Shown: piece by piece, positions 27,197 through 35,776 of the stretch | Layout: each line of letters opens with the position of its first letter | Numbering within the stretch: the first letter of the stretch is position 1 | Source of the DNA: Mycobacterium heidelbergense | GTDB lineage: Bacteria > Actinomycetota > Actinomycetes > Mycobacteriales > Mycobacteriaceae | Assembly (NCBI RefSeq): GCF_010730745.1 | Contig: NZ_AP022615.1 | Coordinates: forward strand, 868,001 to 932,000 | Direction: 5' to 3' | Length of the DNA stretch: 64,000 nucleotides | The notes under the pieces: generated by a model | Database searches by the model: none | Seen by the model: the letters and a program-made list of their open reading frames with translations, nothing else | What the model was told of the DNA's origin: nothing | Made by a program: the position numbers and the translations under genes

Positions 27197-28576
27197 ATGG
27201 CTGGCAGCGTGGTGGATCGGGAGGTGATCACGGCTGCCTTTGACGCCCTGGATGCCGCGGTTGACGGGGTCTTGGGGTTGGATTGTGAGGCGTTGAGTAC
27301 CCGGGAGCGGTTGGTGTTGTTGGAGCGCTGCGAGACGGTGCGCCGCCGCGTGCCGGCGATCGAGCATCCGCTGATCAATCAGCTGGCCCGCCAGGCCACC
27401 CCCGAAGAGCTGGGCGGCACGCTCTCGCATGCGATCGCCGAGTGGGCGTTGATCACCCGTGGCGAAGCGGGCCGGCGCATTCACGAAGCCGCCGATCTCG
27501 GACCCCGCCGCGCCCTGACCGGGGAACCGTTGGCGCCGGTGCTCGCCGAAACCGCCGCGGCCCAACGCGACGGGAAACTGGGGGGCGCGCAGGTGGCGGC
27601 GATCCGCCGGTTCTACCACCAACTACCCGGCTGGATCGACCAAGCCACCCGCGAACGCGCCGAAAAACACCTGGCCCGGCTGGGCACCCAGCATCGACCC
27701 GAACAACTCGGCGCGCTGGCCGACACCCTCGCCGACTGTCTGAACCCCGACGGCCTCTACAGCGACGACGATCGCGCGCGCCGGCGCGGCATCACGTTGG
27801 GTAAACAAGAAGCCGACGGCATGTCCGCCCTGCGCGGCTGGCTCACCCCCGAAGCCCGCGCCACCCTAGAAGCCGTGTGGGCCAAACTAGCCGCCCCCGG
27901 CATGTGCAACCCTGACGATCAGGCCCCCACCGTGGACGGCGCGCCCAGCCAAGAGGTGATCGATAAAGACTCCCGCTCCCCGGCGCAGCGCCAACACGAT
28001 GGTCTCAATGCCGCGCTGCGCGCCCTGCTCGCCTCCGGAAAACTCGGCCAACACAATGGGCTGCCGGCGTCGATCATCGTGACCACCACGCTGGCCGAGC
28101 TCGAGGCCGCCGCCGGGCGGGGCCTGACCGGCGGGGGCAGCATCCTGCCCATGTCGGATGTGATCCGCCTGTCCCGCCACGCCCGCCACTACCTGGCCAT
28201 CTTCGACAAGGGCAAAACCCTAGCCCTGTACTACACGAAAAGGCTGGCGTCGCCCGCGCAGCGGATCGTCTTGTACGCCAAAGACCTTGGCTGCACCGCA
28301 CCCGGCTGCACCGTGCCCGGGTACTGGTGCGAAGTCCATCACGTCGAGCCCTACACCACCTGCGGCGACACCGACGTCAACAACCTGGCCTTCGGGTGTC
28401 CCACCCAACACCACATCGTGCAACCCGGCGGCTGGAGCACCCGCAAAAACACCCACGGCGACACCGAATGGATCCCCCCAGCCCACCTCGACCACGGCCA
28501 ACCCAGAACCAACACCTACTGGCACCCCGAAAAACTCCTCCACCACAACGAACACGACCAAGACGACGACCCGTAG
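27197..28576 (+). CDS. DUF222/HNH endonuclease domain protein (13E12 repeat family)
   Basis: 459 residues: an N-terminal DUF222 domain and a C-terminal HNH region with CTAPGCTVPGYWCEVHHVEPY, then NNLAFGCPTQHHIVQPG. The 13E12 (REP13E12) proteins occur in several near-identical copies per mycobacterial genome and serve as integration sites for the phiRv1-type prophage, but they are not shown to move by themselves. The gene is complete. Codon use is slightly less GC-biased at the start and becomes Thr/His/Asn-rich with ACC/CAC codons towards the end, consistent with horizontal spread. ATG 27197. Confidence 0.9.
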   Translation: MAGSVVDREVITAAFDALDAAVDGVLGLDCEALSTRERLVLLERCETVRRRVPAIEHPLINQLARQATPEELGGTLSHAIAEWALITRGEAGRRIHEAADLGPRRALTGEPLAPVLAETAAAQRDGKLGGAQVAAIRRFYHQLPGWIDQATRERAEKHLARLGTQHRPEQLGALADTLADCLNPDGLYSDDDRARRRGITLGKQEADGMSALRGWLTPEARATLEAVWAKLAAPGMCNPDDQAPTVDGAPSQEVIDKDSRSPAQRQHDGLNAALRALLASGKLGQHNGLPASIIVTTTLAELEAAAGRGLTGGGSILPMSDVIRLSRHARHYLAIFDKGKTLALYYTKRLASPAQRIVLYAKDLGCTAPGCTVPGYWCEVHHVEPYTTCGDTDVNNLAFGCPTQHHIVQPGGWSTRKNTHGDTEWIPPAHLDHGQPRTNTYWHPEKLLHHNEHDQDDDP

Positions 28577-28592
28577 CGCGCGTCGTGCCCCG

Positions 28593-29369
28593 TCACAGCA
28601 GCGTGGCCTGCTCGGGCTGCGGTTCGGCCGGTTCGATCAGCTGCGGCCCGTTGTTGCGCACGCTGTTGACCAGCGTCGACACCTCGCGCATGCAAATGCC
28701 GCGCACGTCGGGCGGCCGGGCCAGCAGCTCCTCATCGACCGGTGCGTCCGGGTCCAACCAGCGGTCCCAGTCGCGTTCGGGCACCACCAGCGGCATCCGG
28801 TCGTGGATCTCGGCGAGCTCGCCCACGGCGTCGGTGGTGATGATCGTGCAGCTCAGGAGCGGCGGACCGTCCTCGGCCGGCTGCCCCTCTGGCCTCCACA
28901 CCGACCACAAACCGGCCACCAACAGCGGCTCACCGTCGTCGCTGTACATGAAGAACGGCGTCTTGCGTGACTTCGTGGCGCCCCCGTCCGAATTGACGCG
29001 CCATTCGTAGTAGCCATCCATCGGCACCAGGCAACGCTTGTGTTTGGCGCTCGACCGGAAGGCTGGCGAGCTGGTGACCTTGTCCGCGCGGGCGTTGATC
29101 AGCAGCGGGCCCTTGGTGTCCGGCCCGCCGTTGGGACAGGCCTTGGCCCACGGCGGAACCAATCCCCAGCGCATGAGCCGCACCCGTCGCGCAGGCTCGT
29201 CGTCGGGCTCGCTGTGCCGGGCCACCACGGCCGCGATCGTGTCGGTGGGGGCCACGTTGTAGTTGGGCGCCCCGGCACCGGATGCGGCGGCCGCCGTCGC
29301 CTCATTGATCGCGTCGATCTTTTCGGCCAGCTGCGCCGGGTCCGTCTTGACCACAAACCGTCCGCACAC
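28593..29369 (-). CDS. SRAP/HMCES-family abasic-site DNA-protein crosslink protein
   Basis: Protects abasic sites in single-stranded DNA by a thiazolidine crosslink through the N-terminal cysteine. The start is set at GTG 29369 because the next codons read CGRF, putting the required Cys at position 2 after Met removal; longer starts upstream would bury it. Further active-site residues appear in LINARADKV (Asn), GYYEW (Glu) and IHDRMPLV (His). 258 residues, Rv3226c type (252). Divergent from aroA with 77 bases between starts. GGGAG lies four bases before the GTG. Confidence 0.93.
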   Translation of the reverse strand: MCGRFVVKTDPAQLAEKIDAINEATAAAASGAGAPNYNVAPTDTIAAVVARHSEPDDEPARRVRLMRWGLVPPWAKACPNGGPDTKGPLLINARADKVTSSPAFRSSAKHKRCLVPMDGYYEWRVNSDGGATKSRKTPFFMYSDDGEPLLVAGLWSVWRPEGQPAEDGPPLLSCTIITTDAVGELAEIHDRMPLVVPERDWDRWLDPDAPVDEELLARPPDVRGICMREVSTLVNSVRNNGPQLIEPAEPQPEQATLL

Positions 29370-29446
29370 AACTCCCATAGTGCCCCGCACGGATTCCCTG
29401 GGGCGCCCGGTACTCATGAGACCCGCCGACACGGCAGGATGAAGGC

Positions 29447-30739
29447 GTGAGCAGCACCGAGTCGTGGACGGCGCCACGCGCGACGGCGCCGGTGCGCGCG
29501 ACCGTGACCGTTCCGGGCTCGAAGTCGCAGACCAACCGGGCGCTGGTGCTGGCCGCGCTGGCCGCCGCGCAGGGCCACGGCGCCTCCACCATCAGCGGCG
29601 CGCTGCGCAGCCGGGACACCGACCTGATGATCGGGGCGCTGCGAACCCTAGGCCTGCGCGTCGACGGGGCCGGACCCGAACTGACGGTGGGCGGCCGGAT
29701 CGCCCCGGGGCCCGACGCCCGGGTGGATTGCGGCCTGGCCGGCACGGTCCTGCGTTTCGTCCCGCCGCTGGCGGCCCTCGCCGATTCGACGGTGGAATTC
29801 GACGGCGACGAGCAGGCCCGCGCCCGCCCCATCGCGCCGCTGCTGGACGCGCTGCGGGGCCTGGGGGTCGGGATCGACGGCGCCGGTCTTCCCTTCCGGG
29901 TCCGCGGCGGCGGATCGGTCGCCGGCGGCGCCGTGGCCATCGACGCCTCGGGGTCCTCGCAGTTCGTGTCCGGCCTGCTGTTGTCGGCACCGTCGTTCAC
30001 CGAAGGCCTGACCGTCCAACACAGCGGCCCGGCGCTGCCGTCGGCCCCACACATCGCGATGACGATCGCGATGCTGCGTCAGGCCGGCGTCGGCGTCGAC
30101 GACTCCGTTCCGAACCGCTGGCACGTGCACCCCGGCCCCGTTTCGGCCCGGCACTGGGAGATCGAACCCGATCTCACCAACGCCGTCCCGTTCCTGGCCG
30201 CGGCCGTGGTCAGCGGTGGAACCGTGCGCATCGCCGGCTGGCCGGCGGGCAGCGTGCAACCCGCCGAGAATATCCTCGATGTCCTGGGTAAATTGAATGC
30301 CGTTGTTAACCAAGCCGATTCGTTCCTCGAGGTGCGGGGGTCGGCCGACTACGCCGGCTTTGACGTCGACCTGCGCGCCGTCGGCGAGCTGACCCCGTCG
30401 GTGGCGGCGCTCGCCGCGCTGGCGACCCCGGGATCGGTGTCACGCCTCTCCGGCATCGCCCATCTGCGGGGTCACGAGACGGATCGCCTGGCCGCGCTGA
30501 GCACCGAGATCAACCGCTTGGGCGGCAATTGCGCCGAGACGCCCGACGGCCTGGTGATCACCGCGACGCCGCTGCGGGCGGGCACCTGGCGCGCGTACGC
30601 CGACCATCGAATGGCCATGGCGGGCGCGATCATCGGGCTGCGGGTCGCCGGCGTCGAGGTGGACGACATCGGCGCCACCGCCAAGACGCTGCCGGAGTTT
30701 CCGCGGCTGTGGGCCCGCATGCTGGAGTCCAACGTTTGA
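29447..30739 (+). CDS. aroA: 3-phosphoshikimate 1-carboxyvinyltransferase (EPSP synthase)
   Basis: Sixth step of the shikimate pathway: joins shikimate-3-phosphate and PEP. 430 residues. PGSKSQTNRALVLAALA, DCGLAGTVLRF, DGDEQARARPI, DASGSSQFVSGLLL and RAYADHRMAMAGAIIGL appear in order. GTG start at 29447. The last codons overlap the start of rsgA by TTGA, so the two are coupled. Rv3227 orthologue. Confidence 0.96.
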   Translation: MSSTESWTAPRATAPVRATVTVPGSKSQTNRALVLAALAAAQGHGASTISGALRSRDTDLMIGALRTLGLRVDGAGPELTVGGRIAPGPDARVDCGLAGTVLRFVPPLAALADSTVEFDGDEQARARPIAPLLDALRGLGVGIDGAGLPFRVRGGGSVAGGAVAIDASGSSQFVSGLLLSAPSFTEGLTVQHSGPALPSAPHIAMTIAMLRQAGVGVDDSVPNRWHVHPGPVSARHWEIEPDLTNAVPFLAAAVVSGGTVRIAGWPAGSVQPAENILDVLGKLNAVVNQADSFLEVRGSADYAGFDVDLRAVGELTPSVAALAALATPGSVSRLSGIAHLRGHETDRLAALSTEINRLGGNCAETPDGLVITATPLRAGTWRAYADHRMAMAGAIIGLRVAGVEVDDIGATAKTLPEFPRLWARMLESNV

Positions 30740-31716
30740 GGCCCGGCGACTACGACGAGTCCGACGTCAAGGTCCGCTCCGGCAGGGGTTCGCGACCGCG
30801 AACCAAGACCCGTCCGGAGCACGCCGACGCCGAGGCCGCCATGGTGGTCAGCGTGGACCGCGGCCGCTGGGGGTGCGTGCTGGGCGGCCGCCCCGATCGC
30901 CGGGTCACGGCGATGCGGGCCCGCGAACTGGGCCGCACCCCGATCGTCGTCGGCGACGACGTCGACCTGGTCGGCGACCTGTCCGGCCGGCCGGACACGC
31001 TGGCCCGCATCGTGCGCCGGAGCCCGCGGCGAACGGTGTTGCGGCGCACCGCCGATGACACCGACCCCACCGAGCGAGTGGTGGTCGCCAATGCTGACCA
31101 GCTGCTGATCGTGGTGGCTCTCGCCGACCCGCCGCCGCGCACCGGGCTGGTGGACCGGGCGCTGATCGCCGCCTACGCCGGCGGCCTGGCCCCGATCCTG
31201 TGCCTGACCAAAACCGACCTCGCCCCGCCCGAGCCGTTCGCCGAGCAATTCGCCGACCTGGACCTGACGGTGGTCGCCGCCGGCGTCGACGACCCGCTGC
31301 TCGCGGTCGCGGACCTGATCGCCGGCAAGATCACCGTGCTGCTGGGCCATTCGGGGGTCGGCAAGTCGACGTTGGTGAATCGCCTTGTGCCCGAGGCGGA
31401 TCGGGCCGTGGGCGAGGTGACGGAGATCGGGAGGGGACGGCACACCTCGACGCAGTCGGTGGCACTGCCGCTCGAGGGTTCGGGCTGGGTGATCGACACC
31501 CCGGGAATCCGCTCGTTCGGGTTGGCCCACATCGAGCCCGACGACGTGTTGATGGCGTTCTCGGACCTGGCCGAGGCGATCGCCGACTGCCCGCGCGGCT
31601 GCGGGCACATGGGGCCGCCGGCCGACCCCGAATGCGCGCTGGACACACTCTCCGGACCCGCCGTCCGCCGCGTCGCCGCGGCCCGGCGGCTGCTCGCGGC
31701 CCTCAACCAGCCCTGA
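30736..31716 (+). CDS. rsgA: Ribosome small-subunit-dependent GTPase RsgA
   Basis: Circularly permuted GTPase that helps 30S maturation. The G4 motif TKTD comes before G1 GHSGVGKST, and G3 appears as DTPGIRSFGL; a zinc-binding end CPRGCGHMGPPADPEC follows. An OB-fold N-domain includes RGRWGCVLGG. TTG at 30736 overlaps the aroA stop (TTGA) and gives 326 residues (330 in Rv3228); no better start lies nearby. Confidence 0.93.
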   Translation: MRPGDYDESDVKVRSGRGSRPRTKTRPEHADAEAAMVVSVDRGRWGCVLGGRPDRRVTAMRARELGRTPIVVGDDVDLVGDLSGRPDTLARIVRRSPRRTVLRRTADDTDPTERVVVANADQLLIVVALADPPPRTGLVDRALIAAYAGGLAPILCLTKTDLAPPEPFAEQFADLDLTVVAAGVDDPLLAVADLIAGKITVLLGHSGVGKSTLVNRLVPEADRAVGEVTEIGRGRHTSTQSVALPLEGSGWVIDTPGIRSFGLAHIEPDDVLMAFSDLAEAIADCPRGCGHMGPPADPECALDTLSGPAVRRVAAARRLLAALNQP

Positions 31717-31723
31717 CGCCCTG

Positions 31724-31783
31724 CCGAGCGTGCGTGTCTGCACAGCGACACGCCGCTCAACCCGTACAACTGCGCACGCTCGC
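31724..31783. repeat. Palindromic intergenic repeat, copy 1
   Basis: Arms CGAGCGTGCG (31725-31734) and CGCACGCTCG (31773-31782) enclose a variable middle. A second copy with the same 48-base arm spacing is at 32474-32533. This copy sits eight bases past the rsgA stop, between convergent genes, so it may act as a terminator. Confidence 0.85.
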
Positions 31784-31785
31784 GG

Positions 31786-31860
31786 CGGGCCGGTGCTGGG
31801 CGGCCGGTGCTGGCGGGCCGGTGCTGGGGCGGCTGGGGCTGGGCCGGCCGGCCGGCCGGG
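31786..31860. repeat. Low-complexity GGCCGGTGCTGG tandem tract
   Basis: Three 13- to 14-base units of GGCCGGTGCTGG type followed by GGCTGGGGCTGG and a (GGCC)n run. It lies between rsgA and the 3' end of the hypothetical gene at 31867 and contains no gene. Confidence 0.8.
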
Positions 31861-31866
31861 GCAGAG

Positions 31867-32403
31867 TTAGAGCCAGCCGGTGCGGGCGGCGGCGACCGGC
31901 TCGGCGGGGGCCGGGGCCAAATCCCCGTCCCGCACGCCGTCGAGCATCCGCTTCACCGCCGCCACAATCTCCGGGGCCGCCGCGGCGAGTCCCGTCTTGT
32001 CGGCCTCGCTGACCTCGTCGGCGTCGACGCCCGCCCGCGCCAACACGGCCGCCGGGTCGGCCAGCTGATCGGCCAACCAGGACAGCGGGTCGGCAGACAG
32101 CTCGGGGACGAAGTGCCGGCGTCCGGGTTCCCAACCGTCGAAACGGGGGTGGTGATGGGCCCGGTCCAGTGTTCCGGGCGGGCTCTCGGTGGACCCGAAA
32201 AGGTCCACCCGCCACACCGGCCGGGTGAAGGCGATCGGGACGCCGGCGTAGATCGACCCCTGGGGCTCGGCCCGGTCCACGAGGCGAAGTTCCAGCCTGA
32301 CCCCCCGTTCCGGGGTTTCCTGGCCTTTGAGCGGAGTCGGGTCGACGAAGTACATGTCCCCGACCACTACACCCAGGGATTCGAATCCGAACGCTGCGAA
32401 CAT
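31867..32403 (-). CDS. Conserved-type hypothetical protein
   Basis: 178 residues starting MFAAFGFESLGVVVGDMYF at ATG 32403 with GGGAAAGG six bases upstream. It has a proline-rich, mixed alpha/beta composition with no membrane segment or recognised motif; GSIYAGVPIAFTRPVWRVDLFG is probably a beta-rich core and the C-terminal third is helical and Ala/Asp-rich. It is flanked on both sides by copies of the same palindromic repeat. Coding is supported by codon bias and ribosome-binding site. Function unknown. Confidence 0.7.
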   Translation of the reverse strand: MFAAFGFESLGVVVGDMYFVDPTPLKGQETPERGVRLELRLVDRAEPQGSIYAGVPIAFTRPVWRVDLFGSTESPPGTLDRAHHHPRFDGWEPGRRHFVPELSADPLSWLADQLADPAAVLARAGVDADEVSEADKTGLAAAAPEIVAAVKRMLDGVRDGDLAPAPAEPVAAARTGWL

Positions 32404-32473
32404 CGCGTGCCTTTCCCTATGCCTCCCCGAGCGTAGCCCCGGGCGACTCGGCGTTCCCGACGAACGCGACGCG

Positions 32474-32533
32474 CCGAGCGTGCGTGTTTGTACACGACAC
32501 GCCGCGCGCGGACGTACAACTGCGCACGCTCGC
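32474..32533. repeat. Palindromic intergenic repeat, copy 2
   Basis: Arms CGAGCGTGCG (32475-32484) and CGCACGCTCG (32523-32532). The outer thirds match copy 1 at 31724-31783 almost exactly while the middle differs. It lies downstream of desA3 and upstream of the gene at 31867-32403. Confidence 0.85.
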
Positions 32534-32534
32534 G

Positions 32535-32587
32535 CCAAAGGGTGGGGGCACCAAAGGGTGTGGGGGCACCAAAGGGTGGGGGTGGCA
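32535..32587. repeat. Tandem repeat, CCAAAGGGTG...GGGGCA unit
   Basis: Three imperfect units of 16, 18 and 19 bases directly after palindrome copy 2 and 12 bases before the desA3 stop codon. Unit length varies by extra TG or TGG, which suggests slippage. Confidence 0.85.
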
Positions 32588-32599
32588 GAAGGTAGGGCG

Positions 32600-33889
32600 C
32601 TAGGCGGCCAGGTCGTCGCGGCGGCCCTGTCCCGCTTGGCGCTTGGCGCGCTTGGCGCGCCGCCAGCCCCGCACCGTCGCGATGGCCGTCTTCAGCCCGC
32701 GCCGCCGCCCGGTCGCCGGGTCGGTACCCGCGAAATCGGGCCCCAGGTTGGCGAACATCCGCTCGCTGCGCGTCTCCGGGGCGTCGTCGGCGTCGTCGAG
32801 CAGATACTTGTTGGGCAGCGACAGCTTGGCCAGCGTGCGCCAGGTCTTGGCGTACTGCAGCAGGAACGAGCCGGTGGTGTAGGGCAAGTCGTACTTGTCG
32901 CAGACCTCGCGCACCCGCACCGAGATCTCGTGCAGCCGGTTGCTCGGCAGATCGGGATACAGGTGGTGCTCGATCTGATGACACAGATTGCCGCTCATGA
33001 ACCGCAGCACCGGGCCGGCCTCGAAGTTGGCGCTGCCCAGCATCTGACGCAGGTACCACTGGCCCTTGGTCTCGCCGATCATGTCGGTCTTGGTGAATTT
33101 CTCCGCGCCATCGGGGAAATGCCCGCAGAAGATGACCGCGTTGGCCCACACGTTGCGGATCACGTTGGCCACAGCGTTGGCCGTCAGCGTCGACCGGTAC
33201 GTCGCGCCGGGCGACAGCGAGGTCAGCGCCGGGAACGCGACATAGTCCTTGAGCACCTGGCGGCCGGCCTTGGCCAGGAACTCGTCCGTCCTTTGCCGGG
33301 CTTCGTCGTGGCCCAACCGCTTCTTGACGATCTTGCCGAGCTCGACGTGCTGCAGGCCGACGCCCCATTCAAAGAGAAGCGCGAGCAAGGTGTTGTACAG
33401 CAGGTTGAAAATGTTGAAGCGCTTCCAGCGCTGGTCGCGGGTGACGCGCAGCAACCCGTAGCCGACGTCGTCGTCCATCCCGAGGATGTTGGTGTACTTG
33501 TGGTGCACGAAGTTGTGGGTGTAGCGCCAGTGCTTGGACGACCCGCTCATGTCCCACTCCCACGTCGAGGAGTGAATCTCCGGGTCGTTCATCCAGTCCC
33601 ACTGGCCGTGCATGACGTTGTGGCCGATCTCCATGTTCTCGACGATCTTGGCCACACCGAGCGTCACGGTCCCCGCCCACCATGCCGAACGCCGTGAGCT
33701 GGCCGCCAGCAGCAGCCGGCCGGCCACCTCGAGCGCGCGCTGCGCCGCGATGGTGCGGCGAATGTAGCGGGCGTCCCGCTCGCCGCGCGAGTCTTCAATG
33801 TCCTGGCGGATGGCGTCCAGCTCAACGGCCAGGCTTTCGATGTCGGCGTCCGTCAGATGGGCGAATGCGTCGACGTCCGTGATCGCCAT
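32600..33889 (-). CDS. desA3: Acyl-CoA delta-9 desaturase DesA3
   Basis: Makes oleoyl from stearoyl-CoA in the membrane; 429 residues (427 in Rv3229c). Three histidine boxes are visible: GHNVMH, HNFVHHKY and HQIEHHLYP, all needed for the di-iron site. The C-terminus is strongly basic (RRAKRAKRQAGQGRR). ATG 33889 is chosen because AGGGAG lies six bases upstream; the ATG two codons earlier overlaps that site. It is the second gene after its electron donor (33966-35117), with a 76-base spacer that contains operator-like repeats. Confidence 0.95.
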   Translation of the reverse strand: MAITDVDAFAHLTDADIESLAVELDAIRQDIEDSRGERDARYIRRTIAAQRALEVAGRLLLAASSRRSAWWAGTVTLGVAKIVENMEIGHNVMHGQWDWMNDPEIHSSTWEWDMSGSSKHWRYTHNFVHHKYTNILGMDDDVGYGLLRVTRDQRWKRFNIFNLLYNTLLALLFEWGVGLQHVELGKIVKKRLGHDEARQRTDEFLAKAGRQVLKDYVAFPALTSLSPGATYRSTLTANAVANVIRNVWANAVIFCGHFPDGAEKFTKTDMIGETKGQWYLRQMLGSANFEAGPVLRFMSGNLCHQIEHHLYPDLPSNRLHEISVRVREVCDKYDLPYTTGSFLLQYAKTWRTLAKLSLPNKYLLDDADDAPETRSERMFANLGPDFAGTDPATGRRRGLKTAIATVRGWRRAKRAKRQAGQGRRDDLAA

Positions 33890-33927
33890 CGTCATCTCCC
33901 TGCGGTCGTTGTGACTACCTACGCTAT

Positions 33928-33952
33928 CGTAACCTACGAATCCGTAAGTTAC
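33928..33952. promoter_or_regulatory. Operator-like inverted repeat before desA3
   Basis: TAACCTACG and CGTAAGTTA form an imperfect (8 of 9) inverted repeat around AATC. The core CGTAACCTACG (33928-33938) occurs again upstream of the reductase gene at 35206-35216, which suggests one regulator acts on both. The spacer is AT-richer than its surroundings. Confidence 0.6.
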
Positions 33953-33965
33953 CTGTGAGTAGCCT

Positions 33966-35117
33966 TTAGATGTCGAGCGCGCAATCGCCCGAGGCGGCCG
34001 ACACGCAGGTCTGCACCCGCGTCCCGGGGTCGTGTTCGGCGCCGGTCCGCAGATCGCGGACGTGACCCTCCACCAGGGGCACCACACACGACTGGCAGAT
34101 ACCCATCCGGCAGCCGAAGGGCATCTGCACGCCGGCGCTCTCACCGGCGTCCATCAGCGACGTCGCGGCGTCCGCGGTCACGGCCCGCCCGCTTCGGACG
34201 AACGTGACCGTTCCGCCGGCCCCGGCGGGCGCGGCCTTGGACACCGCGAACCGCTCCAGGTGCAGCCGGTCGCCGACGCCCGCCGCCGACCACACCTTCT
34301 CGGCCTGGGAGAGCATGCCCTCCGGGCCGCACGCCCAGGTCTGGCGCTCGCGCCAGTCGGGCACCTGCTCGTCGAGCGACGCGAGGTCCAGCCGACCCTG
34401 CGTGCGGGTCTCGCGCAGCCGCAGGCGATAGCCCGGCTGGTCGGCCGCCAGCGCGGCCAGCTCGGCGCGAAACATCACGTCCGATTCGGTGGGCGCCGAA
34501 TGCAGGTGCATGACATCGCCAATCTGGTTGCGGCGCAGCAGTGTTCGCAGCATCGACATCACCGGGGTGATCCCGGATCCGGCGGTGAGGAACAGGATCG
34601 ACGGCGGCGCCGGGTCGGGCAGCACGAAGTTGCCCCGGGGGGCGGCCAGCCGGACGACGGTTCCTGGCGCCACCCCGGCCACCAGGTGGGTGGAGAGGAA
34701 CCCTTCGGGCATCGCCTTCACGGTGATGGTCACCGTGCGCGGCGACAACCCGGACGCCGCGGTGGCCGGGCTGGACGTCAGCGAATACGAACGCCAGCGC
34801 CAGCGCCCGTCGACCAGCAGCCCGATCCCGATGTACTGGCCCGGCTGGTAGTCGAAGCTGAATCCCCAGCCGGGTTTGATCACCAGGGTCGCGGAATCTT
34901 CCGTCTCCCGGCGGACCTCGAGGATGCGGCCCCGCAACTCCCGCGCCGACCACAGCGGATTGGCCAGGTGGAGATAGTCGTCGGGCAACAGCGGCGTCGT
35001 GATGCGCGACGCGAGCTTGCGCAGCGCGTGCCAGCCGGGATGCCTTTCGGCGCCGGCGACGACGGGCCGCTTGGTCGCGACGACATTGGCGGTGATGTGT
35101 GCGTACTGCTTGCTCAT
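33966..35117 (-). CDS. Ferredoxin-NADP-type reductase, electron donor of DesA3
   Basis: 383 residues, Rv3230c type, known as the NADPH oxidoreductase partner of DesA3. FAD-binding part: RSYSLTSSP; NAD(P) part: FLTAGSGITPVMSML and CGPEGML; C-terminal plant-type [2Fe-2S] domain with CRMGICQSC and a later Cys in VQTCVSAASG. ATG 35117 with AGGAGC close by. First gene of the desaturase pair; the promoter region carries a perfect TACGGTACCGTA palindrome. Confidence 0.93.
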   Translation of the reverse strand: MSKQYAHITANVVATKRPVVAGAERHPGWHALRKLASRITTPLLPDDYLHLANPLWSARELRGRILEVRRETEDSATLVIKPGWGFSFDYQPGQYIGIGLLVDGRWRWRSYSLTSSPATAASGLSPRTVTITVKAMPEGFLSTHLVAGVAPGTVVRLAAPRGNFVLPDPAPPSILFLTAGSGITPVMSMLRTLLRRNQIGDVMHLHSAPTESDVMFRAELAALAADQPGYRLRLRETRTQGRLDLASLDEQVPDWRERQTWACGPEGMLSQAEKVWSAAGVGDRLHLERFAVSKAAPAGAGGTVTFVRSGRAVTADAATSLMDAGESAGVQMPFGCRMGICQSCVVPLVEGHVRDLRTGAEHDPGTRVQTCVSAASGDCALDI

Positions 35118-35197
35118 AGGAAGCTCCTGCTCACGGTGCGGCGCTCGGCTTCCGCTCGACGTTGAAGGCGATTTTTCCGGGGCCCTCCAATACAGGC

Positions 35198-35225
35198 TAC
35201 GGTACCGTAACCTACGGTGTCGTAT
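35198..35225. promoter_or_regulatory. Palindromic operator candidate upstream of the DesA3 reductase gene
   Basis: A perfect 12-base palindrome TACGGTACCGTA (35198-35209) runs into CGTAACCTACG (35206-35216), the same 11 bases found before desA3. Such stacked half sites suggest a TetR-type repressor. The regulator is not identified. Confidence 0.6.
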
Positions 35226-35263
35226 CCAGAGCTCGGGGCGACGGCCGCGTCACATCGGGCGTG

Positions 35264-35776
35264 TCAGAGCAGGTCGAGCAGGAATGGCAGCTCCTGGTTC
35301 GCGTACCACGCGAGGTCGTGGTCCAACGCGTCGCCGACGATCAGCTCGGCGTCCTCGTCGCCCAGGTCGGCGGCGTCGATCACCTCGATCGCCCTGAGGA
35401 CGTCCGGCTCGGCGGCGGCGTTGTCGACGTAGGCGGCGATCACCTGGTCGATCGCCACCGGCGCGCCGAGCCGCACGACGGCGTCGTCGAGGTCGGAGCG
35501 GTAGGTGGCCCCGGATTCGGCCATGTCGACCTCGGCGGCCAGCACCGCGCGCCGGGGCGGCATAGTGGCACCGGCGTCGCTCGCCAGCAGCCGCAGCGAC
35601 GCCAGCGCCGCCTCGCGCAGCGCCACCTCGGCGAGCTCCTCGTCGTCGCCCCTCGCGTAGGCCTCGCGCAGCGTCGGCGTCACCGCGAACGCGGTGCCGT
35701 TGACCGGCCACAGCGAGCCGTCCGCGACGAGCTGCCGCAGCATCGCCAAGGTGGCCGGGATGTAGACCTCGATCAT
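35264..35776 (-). CDS. Conserved hypothetical protein, Rv3231c-type
   Basis: 170 residues starting MIEVYIPATLAMLRQLVADG. Mostly helical, acidic, without membrane segments or known motif. Its ATG shares one base with the ppk2 stop codon (TGATG), so it is translationally coupled to the polyphosphate kinase; this link to ppk2 is the best functional clue. Same length and place as Rv3231c. Confidence 0.85.
   Translation of the reverse strand: MIEVYIPATLAMLRQLVADGSLWPVNGTAFAVTPTLREAYARGDDEELAEVALREAALASLRLLASDAGATMPPRRAVLAAEVDMAESGATYRSDLDDAVVRLGAPVAIDQVIAAYVDNAAAEPDVLRAIEVIDAADLGDEDAELIVGDALDHDLAWYANQELPFLLDLL

Noticed and set aside
27042..28592. 13E12 gene as an insertion sequence
   Set aside because: No terminal inverted repeats or target duplication were seen at its ends; it is treated as a repeated-family gene, not an IS.
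32533..32600. CRISPR-like spaced repeats near desA3
   Set aside because: Units of 16-19 bases are contiguous without unique spacers; this is slippage-type tandem DNA.
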